Part shown: positions 44,247 to 45,701 of the stretch, piece after piece
Numbering within the stretch: position 1 is the stretch's first letter
Layout: each line of letters begins with the position of its first letter
Assembly (NCBI GenBank): GCA_903866395.1
Contig: CAIPNM010000213.1
Location: forward strand, 1 to 45,701
DNA length: 45,701 nucleotides
DNA from: an uncultured bacterium
GTDB lineage: Bacteria; Pseudomonadota; Gammaproteobacteria; Burkholderiales; Burkholderiaceae_E
Direction of reading: 5' to 3'
The notes under the pieces: generated by a model
The model's input: the letters and a program-made list of their open reading frames with translations, nothing else
Told to the model about the DNA's origin: nothing
Database searches by the model: none
Made by a program: the position numbers and the translations under genes

Positions 44247-45341
44247 ATGGGATCCCCACCGCTCGACCCTCGCTTTACTCTGCATGGCGATAGCCCGGCC
44301 ATCCGCTCGTTACTCAGAACCATCGACCGCGTTGCCGAGTCCGATGCACCCGTACTGATCGTGGGCGAGACAGGGACCGGGAAGGAGCTCGTTGCCCGCG
44401 CGATTCATCAGCGTTCTCGCCGCGCTGCCGGGGCATTGGTCGCGGTCAACTGCGGGGCGATCGCCCCGACACTCATCCAGTCCGAATTGTTCGGCCACGA
44501 GCGGTATGCCTTCACCGGCGCGGGACAACGCAGGATTGGCAGCTTTGAGGCGGCGCACGGCGGGGCCCTCTTTCTCGATGAAATCGGGGAGCTACCGCTC
44601 GCGCTGCAACCGGCGCTGCTGCGCGTGTTACAAGACCGGCTTGTCACGCGGCTCGGTGCAAGCGCACCGGTTCCCGTTGATTTTCGTCTGCTTGCGGCCA
44701 CGCATGTCAATCTCGAGCAGGCGATCATTGACGGACGATTCCGAGAGGATCTCTACTACCGGATCAACGTGCTCGTTCTTCAGGTGCCGCCTTTGCGAGA
44801 CCGGGGAGATGACCTGCTGGTGCTCGCTGAGAGTTTCCTCAGTCGTTTTGGCGCGGACCGCCGGGGGCCCCCCGTGAGGGGTTTCACGCCCGATGCGGTG
44901 CTGGCCATGCAGCGGCATCGCTGGCCGGGCAATGTTCGAGAGCTGATGAACTGCGTACAGCGCGCAGTGGTGCTCACCGAAGGCGTCTGGATCGATGCTG
45001 CTGCGCTGGGTCTCCAGAGAAGTCCGGCTGCGCAGCGCCCGCTGAATCTGGCCCAGGCGCGCGAGGCGTTCGAGCGCGAGCTGGTCCGCGAGACCTTGCG
45101 CCTGCATGGACGACGAATCGCGCCTGCTGCCCGGCAACTGGGCGTTTCGCGCGTGACCCTTTACCGGATTGTTGCGCGTCTCAAGCTTGCCGGGGATTTG
45201 CCTCCTGAGGAGGCTGCACGCTTGCTCGAAGCGGGCGGGGACTCCGATTCGTCGGGTGGTTCTGCCGCTGATCTTTCCTCGGGGCCGACAGCCGGTGGTG
45301 TCGATGTATCGGATGCGAACCACGACCGTATCGGGTGCTGA
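44247..45341 (+). CDS. Sigma-54-dependent transcriptional activator without sensor domain
   Basis: A 364-residue bacterial enhancer-binding protein made of an AAA+ domain (about 10-255) and a C-terminal Fis-type helix-turn-helix (294-311, AARQLGVSRVTLYRIVAR), followed by a 50-residue acidic tail. Walker A is GETGTGKE (40-47), Walker B ALFLDE (107-112), arginine-finger region GRFREDLYYRINV. The sigma-54-contacting L1 loop reads YAFTGA (87-92) instead of GAFTGA. There is no receiver, GAF or PAS domain, so activity must be controlled by level or by a partner, as in PspF. The gene lies 166 bases before an RTX gene preceded by a -24/-12 promoter, its likely target. Confidence 0.93.
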   Translation: MGSPPLDPRFTLHGDSPAIRSLLRTIDRVAESDAPVLIVGETGTGKELVARAIHQRSRRAAGALVAVNCGAIAPTLIQSELFGHERYAFTGAGQRRIGSFEAAHGGALFLDEIGELPLALQPALLRVLQDRLVTRLGASAPVPVDFRLLAATHVNLEQAIIDGRFREDLYYRINVLVLQVPPLRDRGDDLLVLAESFLSRFGADRRGPPVRGFTPDAVLAMQRHRWPGNVRELMNCVQRAVVLTEGVWIDAAALGLQRSPAAQRPLNLAQAREAFERELVRETLRLHGRRIAPAARQLGVSRVTLYRIVARLKLAGDLPPEEAARLLEAGGDSDSSGGSAADLSSGPTAGGVDVSDANHDRIGC

Positions 45342-45408
45342 ACACCCGCCCTTTGCGTGCGGACAAGCGGGTCAGCACGTTCTTCGACAAATCAATGCCC
45401 TGCCGCGA

Positions 45409-45424
45409 TGGCACAGGACTTGCC
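45409..45424 (+). promoter_or_regulatory. Sigma-54 (-24/-12) promoter of the downstream RTX gene
   Basis: TGGCACAGGACTTGCC: the -24 box TGGCAC and -12 box TTGC have the required ten bases between GG (45410-45411) and GC (45422-45423), a near-consensus match. Transcription would begin near 45435, giving a leader of about 70 bases with a small GGGCC/GGCCC hairpin (45450-45462). Confidence 0.8.
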
Positions 45425-45507
45425 GATGGTTACCAGCCGGACGCATCGAGGGCCCCAGGCCCCGCCGATGACCGGCTTTTCTCAAACCAAACGTTTGGAG
45501 CAAGACC

Positions 45508-45701
45508 ATGGCTTTCGACAAAACCTACATCCTCTCGGCGAGCAACAACATCTGGAAGGATGTAGTGGCTGGCGCGAGCTCGCGTGTCTACGCGGGGGGC
45601 GGCAATGACTCGATCTACGGCCGCGACGGTGATGATGAGCTGAATGGTGAAGACGGTGCCGATCGGCTGTTTGGAGAAATCGGCTACGACACCCTCAACG
45701 G
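45508..45701 (+). CDS. RTX calcium-binding protein, 5' part only
   Basis: An open frame starting at ATG 45508 with GGAG nine bases upstream runs off the right end of the window after 64 codons. A short N-terminus (MAFDKTYILSASNNIW) leads directly into RTX nonapeptides (AGGGNDSIYGRDGDDELNG, DGADRLFGEIGYDTLNG). No signal peptide, as expected for a type I secreted protein. The size and any enzyme domain lie outside the window. Overlapping open frames in other phases here are shadows. Confidence 0.85.
   Translation, partial: MAFDKTYILSASNNIWKDVVAGASSRVYAGGGNDSIYGRDGDDELNGEDGADRLFGEIGYDTLN

Overview
The window looks like a piece of a GC-rich betaproteobacterial chromosome (Burkholderiales-like). 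The main evidence is gene order: pepP, a UbiH-like monooxygenase, dusB, fis, purH, ruvC, ruvA, ruvB, followed by ybgC-tolQRAB-pal-cpoB-tRNA-Lys, and separately miaB-ybeZ-ybeY-corC-lnt-glyQ-glyS. These are housekeeping runs typical of that class. No taxon more precise than this can be supported from sequence reading alone.

Layout. (1) Positions 1-3494 are an accessory left end: a two-gene unit encoding a CesT-type type III secretion chaperone and a 723-residue effector-like protein that carries a permuted papain-like (YiiX/NlpC-P60-type) domain and a C-terminal OTU cysteine protease domain, plus a small VOC-family protein. The accessory part ends at the 3' end of a tRNA-Lys gene, a classic island junction. 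(2) 3495-19354 and 19381-20418 are core genes on the minus strand: envelope integrity (Tol-Pal, YbgC, CpoB), Holliday junction processing (RuvABC), purine synthesis (PurH), Fis/DusB, ubiquinone-type hydroxylase, aminopeptidase P, and the MurNAc recycling pair AmgK/MurU. A KDG-kinase-like sugar kinase and a rhomboid protease sit between ruvB and ybgC. (3) 20556-25013 on the plus strand is lptD-surA-rsmA (outer-membrane assembly and 16S rRNA methylation), divergent from amgK. (4) 24983-35465 on the minus strand is a long compact block, miaB to gloA, with many start/stop overlaps. (5) 35526-36443 is a plus-strand short-chain dehydrogenase. (6) 36444-45701 is a second accessory region: a 1,923-residue RTX protein with a cohesin/dockerin-like tail, a small secreted protein of unknown function, a eukaryote-type apyrase (GDA1/CD39) lipoprotein that lacks its last conserved region, a stand-alone sigma-54 activator, a strong -24/-12 promoter, and the start of a second RTX protein that runs off the window.

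How the parts may fit together. The core regions look ordinary. The two ends are the unusual parts: a chaperone-effector pair predicted to act on host ubiquitin or acyl/peptide bonds, and a surface/secreted module (apyrase, RTX proteins) with its own sigma-54 switch. Together they suggest, but do not prove, a bacterium that interacts with eukaryotic cells (animals, protists or plants). No type III or type I secretion machinery is inside the window, so secretion is inferred from the chaperone and from the RTX architecture. No transposase, integrase, CRISPR array, rRNA or replication origin was seen.
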